Assembly: GCA_003550325.1 (NCBI GenBank)
Contig: QKWP01000830.1
Location: 60,808-124,807, forward strand
DNA: 64,000 nt
DNA from: Gigaspora rosea
Taxonomy: Eukaryota > Glomeromycota > Glomeromycetes > Diversisporales > Gigasporaceae
Reading direction: 5' to 3'
The notes under the pieces are model-generated. The model was not told the origin of the DNA. It worked only from the letters and a program-made list of their open reading frames with translations, and did not search any database. Within the stretch, counting starts at the first letter, position 1. Every line of letters starts with the position of its first letter. Both the position numbers and the translations under genes were made by a program. Shown here piece after piece: positions 24,301 through 35,187 of this stretch.

Positions 24301-24815
24301 GACAATGAAATTCAAAGGCAATTTTTAGAAGTAGATATGCAAATAGTAACAAGTTTAGACTGGACAACTTTAGTTGGAGATGGATAAGAACATATAGATC
24401 TCCAAATTCTGTTAGGTTTGATTCAGAAATAGAGTTATGGCAACAGATCTCGAAACAAATAAGTTTAGACAAACATATTAGAATGATGCAAATAAAGTTA
24501 AAAGAAAAGCTATAGAAGCTGTGAATAGGGCGAGAAGCCAATAGTAGACAATACTTCACTTGAAATACCCCACTAAGAGTGAAATTGATAATATGTTCTA
24601 AACAAGGATTATGTGACAGGATAGGGTAAATTATTTCGAAGTACAAGGAATGGTCATAAGAAACTATACCCTGGCGTGGTTCTATGATACGAGTGAAGGT
24701 AATATACCGTTCACCTTTATTGAATGTACCAAGTGGGTAAAAGAATTTCTATATGACAGTCAATATAAATAATAATATTTGTGAGAAAGAGAAGATACAA
24801 CAATGTTGTATAGTG

Positions 24816-24935
24816 AACAATGCAGATTCGCCGGACGAGGCAGCATTGCGATAATAGTGTAGATTCGCCGAAAGAGGCAACGTTATAGCAATAGGACAAC
24901 ACAGATTCGCCGAAAGAGGCAGTATTGTCTATTGT
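24816..24935. repeat. three ~41-bp tandem units with GATTCGCCGAAAGAGGCA
   Basis: GATTCGCC(G/A)(G/A)A(C/A)GAGGCA recurs three times, with AATAG/ATAGCAATAGG spacers and alternating short inverted words. It lies between the TLDc fragment and the right LTR. Confidence 0.7.
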
Positions 24936-25071
24936 AGCTCTCTTTTCTCCTTGATAGTCAAGTTTGACCTATAAATGATAACAAAAGTAATTTTGAAGAC
25001 TTACAGAAAACATTACAGTTAATAATACTCAGATTTTTATGTGTGGGTCGCATAAAATAAGCATGAGCGAA

Positions 25072-25557
25072 TGTCACGGGCTAAAAGGTGATCAACAAAA
25101 TCATACGCAGTAAACCCGTGATCAAAGAAGCAAGAAACCTAAAGAAAGAAATCAAGAAATTAATCAATAGTTAATAATATAAAATACTATTAAACATAGT
25201 CATCGTTGTTATAATCATATAATACTTATGCCCTTAGTTGTAGTGATTATACTGGGATTCTTCTATGATGAGAGATCCTGATCCTACCGTGATCCTTCGT
25301 GATGAAAGATCGATCTATCCCCAAACCTCATTAATTAATTAGTTTAGTTTTAATTATAAAAGCTCTGTAATTTCACTCTTGTAAAATATATATCATCCCA
25401 CGAGATTCCAATATTCTTGACCTAACTCCTATAATCAAATTACCTTAATAAATAACTTACCAAATCACCAACATCACGCCTCTGGCGAGTATTCTAATAT
25501 AATAAACTCAATATTTTTGTATATTTCATATAAAAGAATACAATTCTGCCCGTAACA
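25072..25557. repeat. long terminal repeat, right copy
   Basis: A 486-bp direct repeat of 22398-22887 with the same TGTCACGGGC and GCCCGTAACA ends. Confidence 0.8.
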
Positions 25558-26052
25558 ATAGCTAATAATTTAAAAAAATAACATTTAAATTAGTGAGAAT
25601 ATATACTGCCATTCGAAATTTGTGTCAAATTTCCTATTAGTTATCCCCCACGCATTTGTATATAGATCGTCCTTTCTTTATTTAGTATAAATAACTTGCA
25701 ATTCTTTCTATTTTTGTATGATTCATTAAATGTTAGTCAAAACCTGAAGTGTGTATACTTGACGATTATCCATGCTGATCTAACCTCCTTTTATCATAGA
25801 TCACGGGATTACTGCATTGAATCTGTCAGATCTGCCATTTGTCGGATGTGCACGATGAGCCACATGTGAAAAGCGGAATAAGTCGGATAAATGGTATAAA
25901 TCAATATAAGGCGTTCAAGTTAATTTTTTGGTTAACATCACCTCTCTCCCTTCCCCTTTGATGCTCCCCGGTAAAATGAACATATAAAAGAAAAACTAAA
26001 AAAAATAACAATACTGTATAACTGTAAAATTAAGCAAATGGATATGGTTTCG
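25558..26052. other. intergenic stretch
   Basis: No gene or repeat boundary was recognised. Confidence 0.4.
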
Positions 26053-26090
26053 AATTCCAGCCTAAATTAAGCTTAATTTAGGCTGAAATT
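26053..26090. repeat. 28-bp perfect palindrome extended by a one-mismatch stem
   Basis: The core centres on TTAAGCTTAA with arms CAGCCTAAA and TTTAGGCTG. AATT/AATT pairing extends it outwards past one mismatch. Confidence 0.85.
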
Positions 26091-26132
26091 TGAAATAACT
26101 CCCTATGCATTATTTCACGGTTAACAGCAAAT

Positions 26133-26690
26133 ATAAAATTTAAAATAAAAAAATAATTTAAAATAAAAAAATAATTTAAAATAAAAAAATAATTTAAAAT
26201 AAAAAAAATAATTTAAAATAAAAAAATAATTTAAAATAAAAAAAAATAATTTAAAATAAAAAAATAATTTAAAATAAAAATAACAAAATAAAAAAGAGCA
26301 TTTAAAAAAAATAATTTTTTAAAAAAATTTTTAAAATAAAAAAATATTTTAAAATAAAAAAATAATTTAAAATAAAAAAAAAATTTAAAATAAAAAAAAT
26401 AATTTAAATTAAAAAAATTATTTCAAAAATAAAAAAAAACAATTTCAAATATAAAAATAATTTAAAATCAAAAAATAATTTATTAATTAAAATAAAAAAA
26501 TAATTCAAAAAAATAATTTAAAAATAAAAAAATATTTTAAAAATAAAAAAATAATTTTAAAAAAAATAATTTAAAATAAAAAATAAAATAATTGATATAA
26601 AATAAAAAATAATTTAAAATAAAAAATAATTTAAAAAATAAATTTAGAATAAATTAAAACAAAATAAAAAAATAAAAAATAAAAATAAAA
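26133..26690. repeat. A-rich tandem array, ~17-19 bp unit
   Basis: The unit is about TAATTTAAAATAAAAAA, repeated many times with variable A runs. It is regular on the left and decays to the right. Confidence 0.85.
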
Positions 26691-27205
26691 AAAAAGCCGA
26701 AAAAATATAAATAAGAAATAATAAAGCAAAAAATTTTAATTCCTAATTGGTTGTCCTCTCATATATTTTTATTGCAATGAAATGATTCAAAACTGCTGAA
26801 AAATAGCTTCCAAAGAAGTTTTTATTCGATTGTGAAGAGCTAGAGAATAGAGATGTTACCAGGGTAGGGCAAACCCACACGGGCCAACAAATTTGACGGG
26901 TCATGCAGGTCACGGGTCATTATTGGATTGACCCGGGTCAAAAAAAGGTTAATTTAAGTTTATAATGCAGAGCTTGTATACATATATATCATAGCTGCTG
27001 ATTAAATTAATTAATTTAATGTTTTTAATTGAATATGCGCTAAATTGATTCGGAATTACCTTTAAGTTAATTCAAAATCCTTTATCGATTTGAGTGAATC
27101 TAAAATTTCGTTTCAACATAAGTGTATTTAGAATCAATTTATATTGATTCTAAATCTACCAAGATTCTATTCTGACGTACATTATATACACATACAACGA
27201 ATACG

Positions 27206-27241
27206 CATTTATTATTATTATTATTATTATTACTATTATTA
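27206..27241. repeat. (ATT)n microsatellite
   Basis: Consecutive ATT units with one interruption. Confidence 0.85.
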
Positions 27242-27836
27242 TAGACAGGACCGACGAATTACATTAATATAGCATGACTCAGAAATATAAATACAATTAA
27301 TTCCTATATTCAAATAATTTATTGTTTATGCCAAGAAACACGGCGATTATAAAACAATTTGGAAGGCGAATTTGGGGATCAACTTTACGAATCTTGTTGC
27401 AGGTGGATCAAAAATCAATAATACAGAAATAGAAATTAGATCTTCAGAATTGGAATGGTATAATGGCAATCAAGATTAACAATTAAGTGACGACTATGAG
27501 AAAATAAATTACGAATCAGGTATCGCACTTTAAAGTCAGACTAATAATTTTATGCGACACAAAATACAGGAGCAAATGTTACATCGGATGTGAAGATATA
27601 ACATTCAAAGTTTCTATATAGCTTCGCCATATGGTAATATGCAAGACTTTGTGTATGAACACCAGTTAATTTGCAATATAACCATACACTACATATAATC
27701 TTCAAAGTCACTCCTGTTCCTGGTATAAAAAAAATAGACATTAGTGGTTTCAGAATTAATTATCAACTGTCCAATTTCAGATAAAATAAATAATATATTT
27801 TTTTCAAAAAAGTAACGTATAAATCACCTTATCAAT

Positions 27837-28444
27837 GACCCTGGGTCGATAGCGCAGTGGTTAGCGCTCCGGGGTCGTATTCGCAAGATCGCTGGTTCGA
27901 GTCCAGTGGATGACAAAAACCGTGTTGGGATCACAAATAGTAAGGATCTATGATGAGGAATTGCATTTCTCCCCATTTACGGAAAAGGTACTACAACGTC
28001 AATGAGTTGCGTGACATAGCCACTTTGGTCATGCGGCATCCAGAAAAGGAAAAAATCTGACAAGAAACGTCGTAAACATAAGGACTATCCACTATAAAAG
28101 GAAAACAAGAATAAGTACAAGAAAACAAAGAAAAATATATACGGGGCACCTGACGACACTACACCGACCAAAAATGTAAAGTAGCTCCCGGAAAAGATGA
28201 AAAACGGCCAACCTATAAAGCGACCAGACAGAATAAAGAGTTCCTTAAAGCTTCCTATGATCCGATAGGTACAGGGCACTGGTATGGTGGGCCTGCTGGA
28301 GTCAGCTGGGTTAAGCGGACGATTGGAGGATGGTATAGTTTAGCTAGAAAAACCCTAATGTATATGTAATATAAAAAGACCTTAATAAAGAGCGTCATAT
28401 GACGTCCCCGTGCTCATGAAGTTTCGGGGGTTTAAAAAAAAAAA
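27837..28444 (+). mobile_element. 608-bp tRNA-derived SINE with 12-bp TSD
   Basis: CACCTTATCAAT flanks both sides (27825-27836 and 28445-28456). The head has clear pol III boxes, TAGCGCAGTGG (A) and GGTTCGAGTCC (B), 45 bases apart. The 3' end is AGCGTCATATGACGTCCCC, a short GTTTCGGGGGTTT, then poly-A. The head and tail match the SINE at 4931-5800, while the bodies differ. This is the best-preserved head of the three. It is nested in the hAT-type element, so it is the younger insertion. Confidence 0.9.
27843..27920 (+). promoter_or_regulatory. pol III A box and B box of SINE
   Basis: GGTCGATAGCGCAGTGGTTA and GATCGCTGGTTCGAGTCC match the tRNA internal promoter consensus closely. Acceptor-stem complementarity is absent. 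Confidence 0.8.
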
Positions 28445-28661
28445 CACCTTATCAATCCTGCAATTTAACTAAGCCTAGTCATTTTATTATACTGTACCAA
28501 TTCTGTGCAATTTTGGTATTATTTATTCCACTTTAGTTAACTTTGTAGGGAAAAAATTTATCAAATTTTGGTTTTTGCCTATTTGCCGTTGACCCGGGTT
28601 ATGACCCGAGTTGATCCTTGACCCGAATTACTTTGATCCAGACCACAACTCTACTAGAGAA

Positions 28662-29412
28662 CTAGTATTAATGAGTAAGAAGAAATATTTAAATAAACAT
28701 GTAGATTTTATGGAAATAACAATTACTAAACAATAATTCGAATTGATACTTTTTTACATTAATTTTTAAGCCATCCGATCAGTAATTTATTTCATTCAAT
28801 GAGAGACAAAATTTGTATTCGGACTTGGGGAATTAGTACGTGAACCCAAAATTCCAATCTGTGAAATGATCAGATCCGATCAAGAGATCACGAGAATTTT
28901 AGCTGTAAAATTGTACGTATGTACGTACGAAGTTATTTTTCTCAGATGAATGTATTATATAATTAATTATTTATTTATTAATTAATTATTTATTTTTTGC
29001 TCCTCTCTTTTGTAAGAAGAATGTAATGTTAACTACCGAATCAAATTTATCTGACCTAATTAGCAACTCAACTAGAATCTCTAGACTAAATAAAACTTGA
29101 AGTCAATTCATTATACTAGATTTACTACAGTACTTAAAAATAGGTTGTTCATTTTATATGTTCGTTTCATTGCCCTCTCCCCTTCCGAGAGTTCTGGAAA
29201 GTGAAAAATAAACTTCGAATGGCCTAAATATTAATACAATAAACCACATTTATTAATATATTACTAATTTGTATATTGAATATTTATTAGTAAAATAGAG
29301 TTAATTACTATATTAATTGTAATACAGTCTAATATTAAAAAAAAATTAAAAAAATATAACTACTAAAGCAACTTTATTATATGTATGGTACTGAAATACA
29401 GTGTATATGCAC
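28662..29412. other. AT-rich intergenic stretch
   Basis: No gene was recognised. It contains TTATTTATTAATTAATTATT low-complexity sequence near 28965. Confidence 0.5.
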
Positions 29413-30001
29413 AGGATGGTACGGACCATATGGCACGTATAGGCACGTTTTACGGAATAGCACGATTAAAAATGACATGGATACTACGGTAATGGGGTGG
29501 CACGTTAGATTACATCACACAGAATGGCACGCATTCGGTGGCACACATATATACATTGTACGTGATGGCGCTGGCTCATTTCACGGAGTACTATAAGAAC
29601 GAAGGATCACAACCGATTTTTTTTTAAAAAAGTTGCAATATCTCAAAAACTCGCAAGTAAGCCTGCTCTGGTATCTTAAGGAAAAAGATTCCTTGCAAAA
29701 TTTTACACATTTGCAGTTGCTTTAGCTTCCAGATATGTACATACTTCAACTATTATCCGGTCCTCTTCTAATAAAATATCTATTGGAAAGTGGACCATAA
29801 ATTTATATTTTACTTGCCCGTTCTATTCACGTGCCATCGCACGTGTCAATTGGCTTAGTAAACTGCTACAAAAGGCACAGACGATTTACGTTAAACCTAC
29901 TCGAACCATGCACGTGCAAACCCGACCCATAGCACGTGCCACTCAACCACGTGCCTATACACTGTTTTTCCGTGCGATCCCGGACCATTTTTCTTATAGG
30001 G
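29413..30001. mobile_element. CACGTG-rich TIR element, copy B (left end missing)
   Basis: From GGATGGTACGGACC onward it matches copy C, including AAAGTTGCAATATCTCAAAA and ACTATTATCCGGTCCTCTTC. It ends CGGACCATTTTTCTTATAGGG. The left CCCTATAAG terminus is absent, so the copy is truncated. CACGTGCC-type words are dense near the right end. Confidence 0.75.
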
Positions 30002-30183
30002 TAGTTAATAAAGTCGAAAATAGAGTAAGTTTTGGTACTGTACTATTTATTATTTTTATGTAACTCCTTCCCTAACCCTATAAGAAAACTGGGTATGATA
30101 CGGGAAATCAGGGATGGTACGGACCGTGTGGCACGTATAGGCACATTTTACGGAATGGCACGATTAAAAATGACACGGATACT

Positions 30184-31044
30184 TCCAGGGGCGACCGTTC
30201 TCAGTTACACAAATTACGAAAATCTCCGAAGAGGTGATAACCAATCAAAATCGTAGATTTTCAAAATAACAAAATCGTAAAAAATGTTAAAATGAAGCGA
30301 AATAAATTAAAGATTATATATTAAAGATTATATTAAAATTTATAATAATCCGGTTGCAGTAAGTAAGTATTTTTATTTATTTATTTGGTTATTAATTCAT
30401 CTATTTATTAACAAATTAACTAAGTTTTAACTATCGATAAAAATTTAATAATTTTTGATACGATAAAGCTCTATATCTAGTTTAAAACATAATACTAAAT
30501 GTCTTGTGCGATCTTTACAATGCAATAATTTTTCTATTGATGAATACATTTATGACCTTGGTACAGTATACAACGTATATATATACAGCTTCTATTTTAA
30601 ATAAAAAAAAAAGAAATATATAGTTAGCTAAGCTGCTATTATTCTTTAATTAAAAGATTTCTATACAAATACATATAATAATAATAAAATAAACTGATAT
30701 GTTCGATATATTATCTTTGCTGAATCGTTACCTTTAGCTTTTCATACTTTTATTTTAATTCGACAAGTAGAATTTAGTTAACCAAGTAGTTTATATACTT
30801 TCAACAATACGTTTTTGATAGTAACTTTGCTAGGCAATAGCAATATAAGGACGTGGGATTAACGGGGATTAAAGAAATATGTTGTAGAGCACTTCAAATA
30901 CTTCAAGTTTACTTAGTAGCTTTTTTTGAGTTTAATATCGGAGTAAGTTACGCGAGCTTCCTAAAAAAGTATTGTAAAACAATATAAAAAAATCTTTGTC
31001 AATTGTGTAACGATCTACAAATTGATGGGACGGTCGCCCCTGGA
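30184..31044. mobile_element. 861-bp TIR element with 9-bp TSD nested in copy C
   Basis: Ends are TCCAGGGGCGACCGT and ACGGTCGCCCCTGGA, a perfect 15-bp inverted repeat. ACGGATACT is duplicated at 30175-30183 and 31045-31053. The interior is AT-rich and non-coding. A 9-bp duplication fits Mutator-like elements (inference). Confidence 0.85.
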
Positions 31045-31519
31045 ACGGATACTACGTGGCACGTTATATTACGTCACACGGCATTCGGTGGCACGCATAT
31101 GCACGTTGTACGTCGAATTACACGTGTTAAAAATGACACGTGCTGGCTCGTTCACGGAGTACTATAAGAGCGAAGGATCACAAACAATTTTTTTTTAAAA
31201 AAGTTGCAATATCTCAAAAACTCGCAAGTAAGCCTGCTCTGGTATAAGATTCCTTGCAAGATTCTACACATTTGCAGTTGCTTTAGCTTCCAGATATGTA
31301 CATACTTCAACTATTATCCGGTCCTCTTCTAATAAAATGTCTATTGGAAAGTGGACCATAAATTTATATTTACTTACCCGCTCCATTCACGTGCCATCGC
31401 ACGTGTCAATTGGCTTAGTAAACTGCTATAAAAGGCACGGACGATTTACGTGATTTCACGTTAAATTGGCACGTGTATAAGGATCAACACGGTCCGCCAA
31501 TTCCCGTGCCTACTCGAAC

Positions 31520-31642
31520 TAGTGATACCTGACGAAATGACGAAACCTGACGGAACCATAAGTTTCGTCATTGACGAAACTTGACGAAACTTATGGTTTC
31601 GTCATTTCGTCAAGGCAAAATTAGTTTCGCCAGGCATCTATA
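31520..31642. mobile_element. 123-bp MITE with GACGAAAC repeats
   Basis: It starts TAGTGATACCTGACGAAA and ends TTTCGCCAGGCATCTATA. The inside alternates GACGAAAC and GTTTCGTC words and forms a hairpin. The left flank ACTCGAAC and right flank ACT-GAAC suggest an 8-bp hAT-type duplication with one base lost; copy B keeps the empty site CTCGAACCATG. The same GACGAAAC ends occur in the nested element at about 50205-51250. Confidence 0.8.
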
Positions 31643-31744
31643 ACTGAACCATGCACGTGCAAACCCGACCCATAGCACGTGCCACTCGACCACGTGCCTA
31701 TACACAGTTTTTCCGTGCGATTCCGGACCACTTTTCTTATAGGG

Positions 31745-32206
31745 TGAGGAATTATAAGATATTGAAAATAACGAATAAAAGGTATTAATTTTGTAGCTTT
31801 CACGGCCAAAGAATTACCATGAGGCCAGTATGCAGTATCAAATGTCAATTCAGGATTTAAACATCCCCATTTATAATACTTAATATGCCGGGAAAATCTT
31901 AGTACTTGAAGAATCATCAATATTATAAAAAATTATTAAGATCGTTTTACTGTAATCATCGGGAAGTTAGCTTTTGAAAGATATTATCTTTTTTTTTTTA
32001 TAAAATAATCGATACATATATATATCGGCAAAGTAAAAGTTAGAATCTTGACTAAAACGAATATAATTACCATTCTTTAATTTAGGAAACCCTGATTTTG
32101 AGCATTACTTATCTATTTATCGAATAAGATTGAGTACAATTATCTTACTCAGCTAATTCAACGAATGTTACAGTGAAAATTAAATACATATAAATTTTAA
32201 TCAGAT
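31745..32206. other. 3' flank of kelch gene
   Basis: Between the TIR element and the kelch gene stop. A minus-strand frame at 31621-31920 straddles the element end and is not convincing. Confidence 0.4.
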
Positions 32207-33816
32207 TCATGAAAGCACGGACAAGCATAATTGGCAACAACATATAGCCACACTTATACAAATAATAGCAATCATTATAATTAATTCGAATTTCAGTGAG
32301 CTTGTTGAATTAGACCCAAATATATTCGATGCATCAAAAGTATTAACCCATGTATAATTTTGTGTATCTAAAAGATATAAATTATTATTTAATGCTAATT
32401 GGGATGATACCGGATGTGGTTGCGAAGGAACAATTGCACCTAATCACAAAGTAAAATAAATCAGTAAATTATAAGATTTATTAAAGAATTAAAATTTCAA
32501 GTATTCAAAAAATAATAAAAACATTGATGAATTCTAATTCACAAAAATATTTTATTATAACCTGATCAATCTAGAGCGCAAAACGAGATATTTTAAATTT
32601 AATTTAAAGCGTTATAATTACCAAATGCAATAATCATATATATTCCATGTAATGTTGCTGAATGATACATAAGTGGTGGTGGTGCATTATCTATAATAAT
32701 AACCTTCCATGTATACGGTGTAACGCTTACATCTAATGTAGCTAAATCAGGTTGTACTTGAGTACCATTGGGTCCTGCTCCACCATAAATAAGAATAAGT
32801 CCACCTTGAGCTATTTAATAAAAAATATATATAAATAAAAATAATAAAAACAATAAATCATAATAATAAAATTCTTAAGGCACGTACTTAAAACAGCTGA
32901 ATGTCTACTACGAGATCCAATTGGATCACCGCGAGTAGTCTAGAACAAAAAAACTATCGTTATAATCTTTTAAATTCATGTGAAAATATTATACCATAAT
33001 GTGAGCGTACCTTAAATAACCATTTTAAATTCACTGTATCAAATACTAAAATCTATTTGATTAATTCAATTAGTTATTGTATAGGATATAAATTTGAAAT
33101 TTCCTAAATTATAAATACCTCATTTATATTAAAAGTGCTACCACTATCACTATCTCCACCAATGTAAAATATAAGATTACCTTTCAGTACAGCACTATAC
33201 GATACGCGACTAAGTGGCGTATTGGTCAAAGTTAATGTTGACCATCTCATCGTTTTAGTGTCAAATATATTTGAATCATTATAATAATAGGAAAGCTTGT
33301 CGCCGTTAGGTTTGGTAAATATCCTCCAAAGAAATAATAATTTTTATTACTATCAGCAACGCCATTCATAAATACACGTCCTAAAAATGTACTATTAAAA
33401 TTATCGATAGTTGGTGTTGTCCATTGTAAATTATTGATATTAAATGCATATACAGATGATTGTGGAATCATAAGAATAGATACATTTTGCAGGTTCTGTG
33501 ACATTCCACCAACTAAATAAATTATGGATTTATCGGTAGAGAGACATGGTATAGCAGAATAAAGTGAAATTGGAATTGGTGGAATAGTAATTTGAATCCA
33601 CGGAGGTGAGGATGTATTAAACGAACTTGATAAATTAAGATAAAATACTTGATTAGTAAACCTTGGATTATAAGTATTGCCTCCAAAAAAGTAGAGATTG
33701 GACCCAACTAATATGCTAGCTTGTCCAACTCGAGGATCAGGCCTAAAACATGTCACATTTGTAAAAGTTAAACTAATAACTATTAGCGAGGAAAACAATG
33801 CTCTAAAAGGATTCAT
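32207..33816 (-). CDS. secreted kelch-repeat (galactose oxidase-like) protein with C-terminal membrane anchor, five exons, one frameshift
   Basis: I chose the ATG at 33816 because it opens a signal peptide (MNPFRALFSSLIVISLTF, then TNVTC). Exons: 33816-33119, 33052-33011, 32939-32888, 32810-32622 and 32439-32207. Introns of 66, 71, 77 and 182 bp are GT-AG and their phases fit. Kelch blades are seen as GSNLYFFGGNTYN, SIIYLVGGMSQN, NYYFFGGY, NLIFYIGGDSDSG, GGLILIYGGAGPNGT and IYMIIAFGA. Near the C-terminus FELIIMIAIICISVAICCC is a membrane segment, then a short cytosolic tail. The total would be about 404 residues, typical of the large Rhizophagus kelch/galactose-oxidase-like family. A one-base shift lies between about 33295 and 33345: the frame changes from FFGGYLPN to KLSYYYNDSNIFDTK. 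It is either a recent disabling indel or a sequence error. Copper-oxidase activity is not implied. Confidence 0.85.
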
Positions 33817-33949
33817 TGAAGTGTTTATGTGTTGGCAGATTATTAAATAAAAAAATTTATTCAAAATAGTTAACCGATTACTGTATTTGCGCGAAATAAC
33901 CCTGGACGCATTCGAGACACGCAATTTAAAGATTTTGAACAATCATTTA

Positions 33950-34918
33950 GGTCTGAAACAAATTGGTATAATACGTACAGATAACTTTTATACCGCATGT
34001 ATCAAATATACACCATAAATGCAAGTTCTTGGGGCAAAGCTTTAACAACGCGCATTTAGAGGACAATAAGAAAAAGTGCATTATAGAGGTCACGTATATA
34101 TTTTGGTCAGAGGTTGAATATGCATTCCCTATAAAAAAATCTTTGTCCTAAAATTGTTTGGAATGAATTCGATTTTCCGAACAGGAGTTTATTTTTAGAA
34201 AATAAGTGAAAATAAGTGAAAATAAAGATTTTAATTGAATGATTATCGTATAAAAACGTATAGCATCCAATAAACATCCAGTAAACATTCAGAACGGAGT
34301 TATTTATCCGAAAAAAAATCGGATAATTTAAATTTTTTTTTTTTTTTGTTTTTTTTATAGGACTTAGGATTTGCATTTATAAGGGTGCATTTACGGAGGT
34401 TTCACCTATTTTAATTTTACAAAATTTGTCGGAATACATATTTCACATCCCAAAAAAGGAAAGAATATAATAACCATTTTAACTCCTTGCTTAATGCCCT
34501 CAACAATCTCAAATTTGTGAACACAGTTTTATTAAATTCACAACGATCGGATAGCTATTAATATCAACCATTTACAGCTAAAAAAAATCTAAAAAAATAA
34601 GGGTTTGCTGTATTACAACCTGAAAGCGTTTTATATAGGGATTGCAAGTCAACCATTTTCGAATTAATGCACAGGCTGCGCAGCTGCAGCATTATGCATG
34701 TTGACCGGAACTATGTCTGTTGGCCTGAGCGCAATTTACGCGGTTGCCCACCCCTAGTTGCATATAGTCTACTCTCTTGCTCTTGTTGTTGCAGTGCTGA
34801 GCAGAGCTGCTCTGGACATTGCAAAGCAGTGAAAAAAATTCAAGCAAATGAACTTATAAATGAATATGTAAAATTTTAATAATTTCTTAGTAATAAGTAA
34901 TTTCCGTAGATACGTATA
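33950..34918. other. intergenic region between kelch gene and MULE
   Basis: 5' flank of the kelch gene. Open frames at 34107-34376 and 34667-34879 show no domain. Related GCATTTAGAGG and GCATTTACGGAGG words near 34050 and 34387 may be ends of a small element. Confidence 0.35.
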
Positions 34919-34964
34919 AGTTATTGTCCACGAAGTGGGCAATAATCAAAAATCAATCCCAGAT

Positions 34965-35042
34965 CAGATGATCGAATAATGACGGAATGGCCACTGGCTG
35001 CTTCGCAGCAAGTGTGCCATTCCGTCATTATTCGATCATCTG
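34965..35042. mobile_element. 78-bp hairpin MITE inside the left MULE TIR
   Basis: CAGATGATCGAATAATGACG pairs perfectly with CGTCATTATTCGATCATCTG around a small loop with GCTGCTTCGCAGC. The right MULE TIR lacks it (CCCAGGCATC is continuous there), so it inserted after the element existed. Confidence 0.85.
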
Positions 35043-35113
35043 GCATTCCTTGAATGTTGCTAGGTTTATGGCGCAGTTTGCCTAAGCCACAGTGATCAAA
35101 CAATAGCACAATC

Positions 35114-35187
35114 AAACGATTATGCAGAATACGTAATAAACGATTATGCAGAATACGTAATAAACGATTATGCAGAGTACGTAATAA
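35114..35187. repeat. three 24-bp tandem repeats
   Basis: AAACGATTATGCAGAATACG plus TAAT repeats three times at exactly 24-bp spacing (starts 35114, 35138, 35162), with one A-to-G change in the third. Confidence 0.9.

Larger units (their letters stand above)
22398..25557. mobile_element. LTR-bounded element carrying host-like gene fragments, no pol
   Basis: Two direct repeats (22398-22887 and 25072-25557) start TGTCACGGGC and end GCCCGTAACA, which is the TG...CA layout of LTRs. By eye they are around 95 percent identical. The 2.2-kb interior begins TTTGGTGGTGACTGTG, a plausible primer-binding region, and has no RT, RNase H or integrase. Instead it holds a minus-strand Sel1-repeat fragment and a plus-strand BTB-BACK-TLDc fragment. 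Flanking 5-mers (AATCG and ATAGC) do not match, so recombination between elements is possible. It reads as a non-autonomous retroelement with captured sequence, or as two solo LTRs flanking host DNA. Confidence 0.75.
26848..28653. mobile_element. hAT-type element with perfect 8-bp TSD, split by a SINE
   Basis: CTAGAGAA occurs at 26840-26847 and 28654-28661. The element starts TAGAGATGTTACC and ends CCACAACTCTA, a TAGAG.T-type inverted end. Subterminal repeats built on GACCCGGGTCA (near 26929) and TTGACCCGGGTT, TTGACCCGAATT (near 28590-28630) are inverted across the element. Without the SINE (27837-28444) it is about 1.2 kb, too short for a full transposase, and none was recognised. Confidence 0.85.
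30076..31744. mobile_element. CACGTG-rich TIR element, copy C, with two nested MITEs
   Basis: It starts CCCTATAAGAAAACTGG and ends CCGGACCACTTTTCTTATAGGG read inverted. Two insertions absent from copy B lie within: 30184-31044 and 31520-31642. Copy B shows both empty sites. Shared subterminal ACGTGCC/GGCACGT words suggest transposase binding sites (inference). No transposase frame. Confidence 0.8.

Noticed and set aside
24717-24902. CRISPR-like or functional repeat array in the GATTCGCC units
   Set aside because: Only three diverged units in a eukaryotic retroelement context; no CRISPR spacing or cas genes.
34667-34879. 70-codon Cys/Ser-rich frame resembling a small secreted protein
   Set aside because: No signal peptide at its start, no conserved cysteine spacing, and it lies in repeat-rich intergenic DNA.
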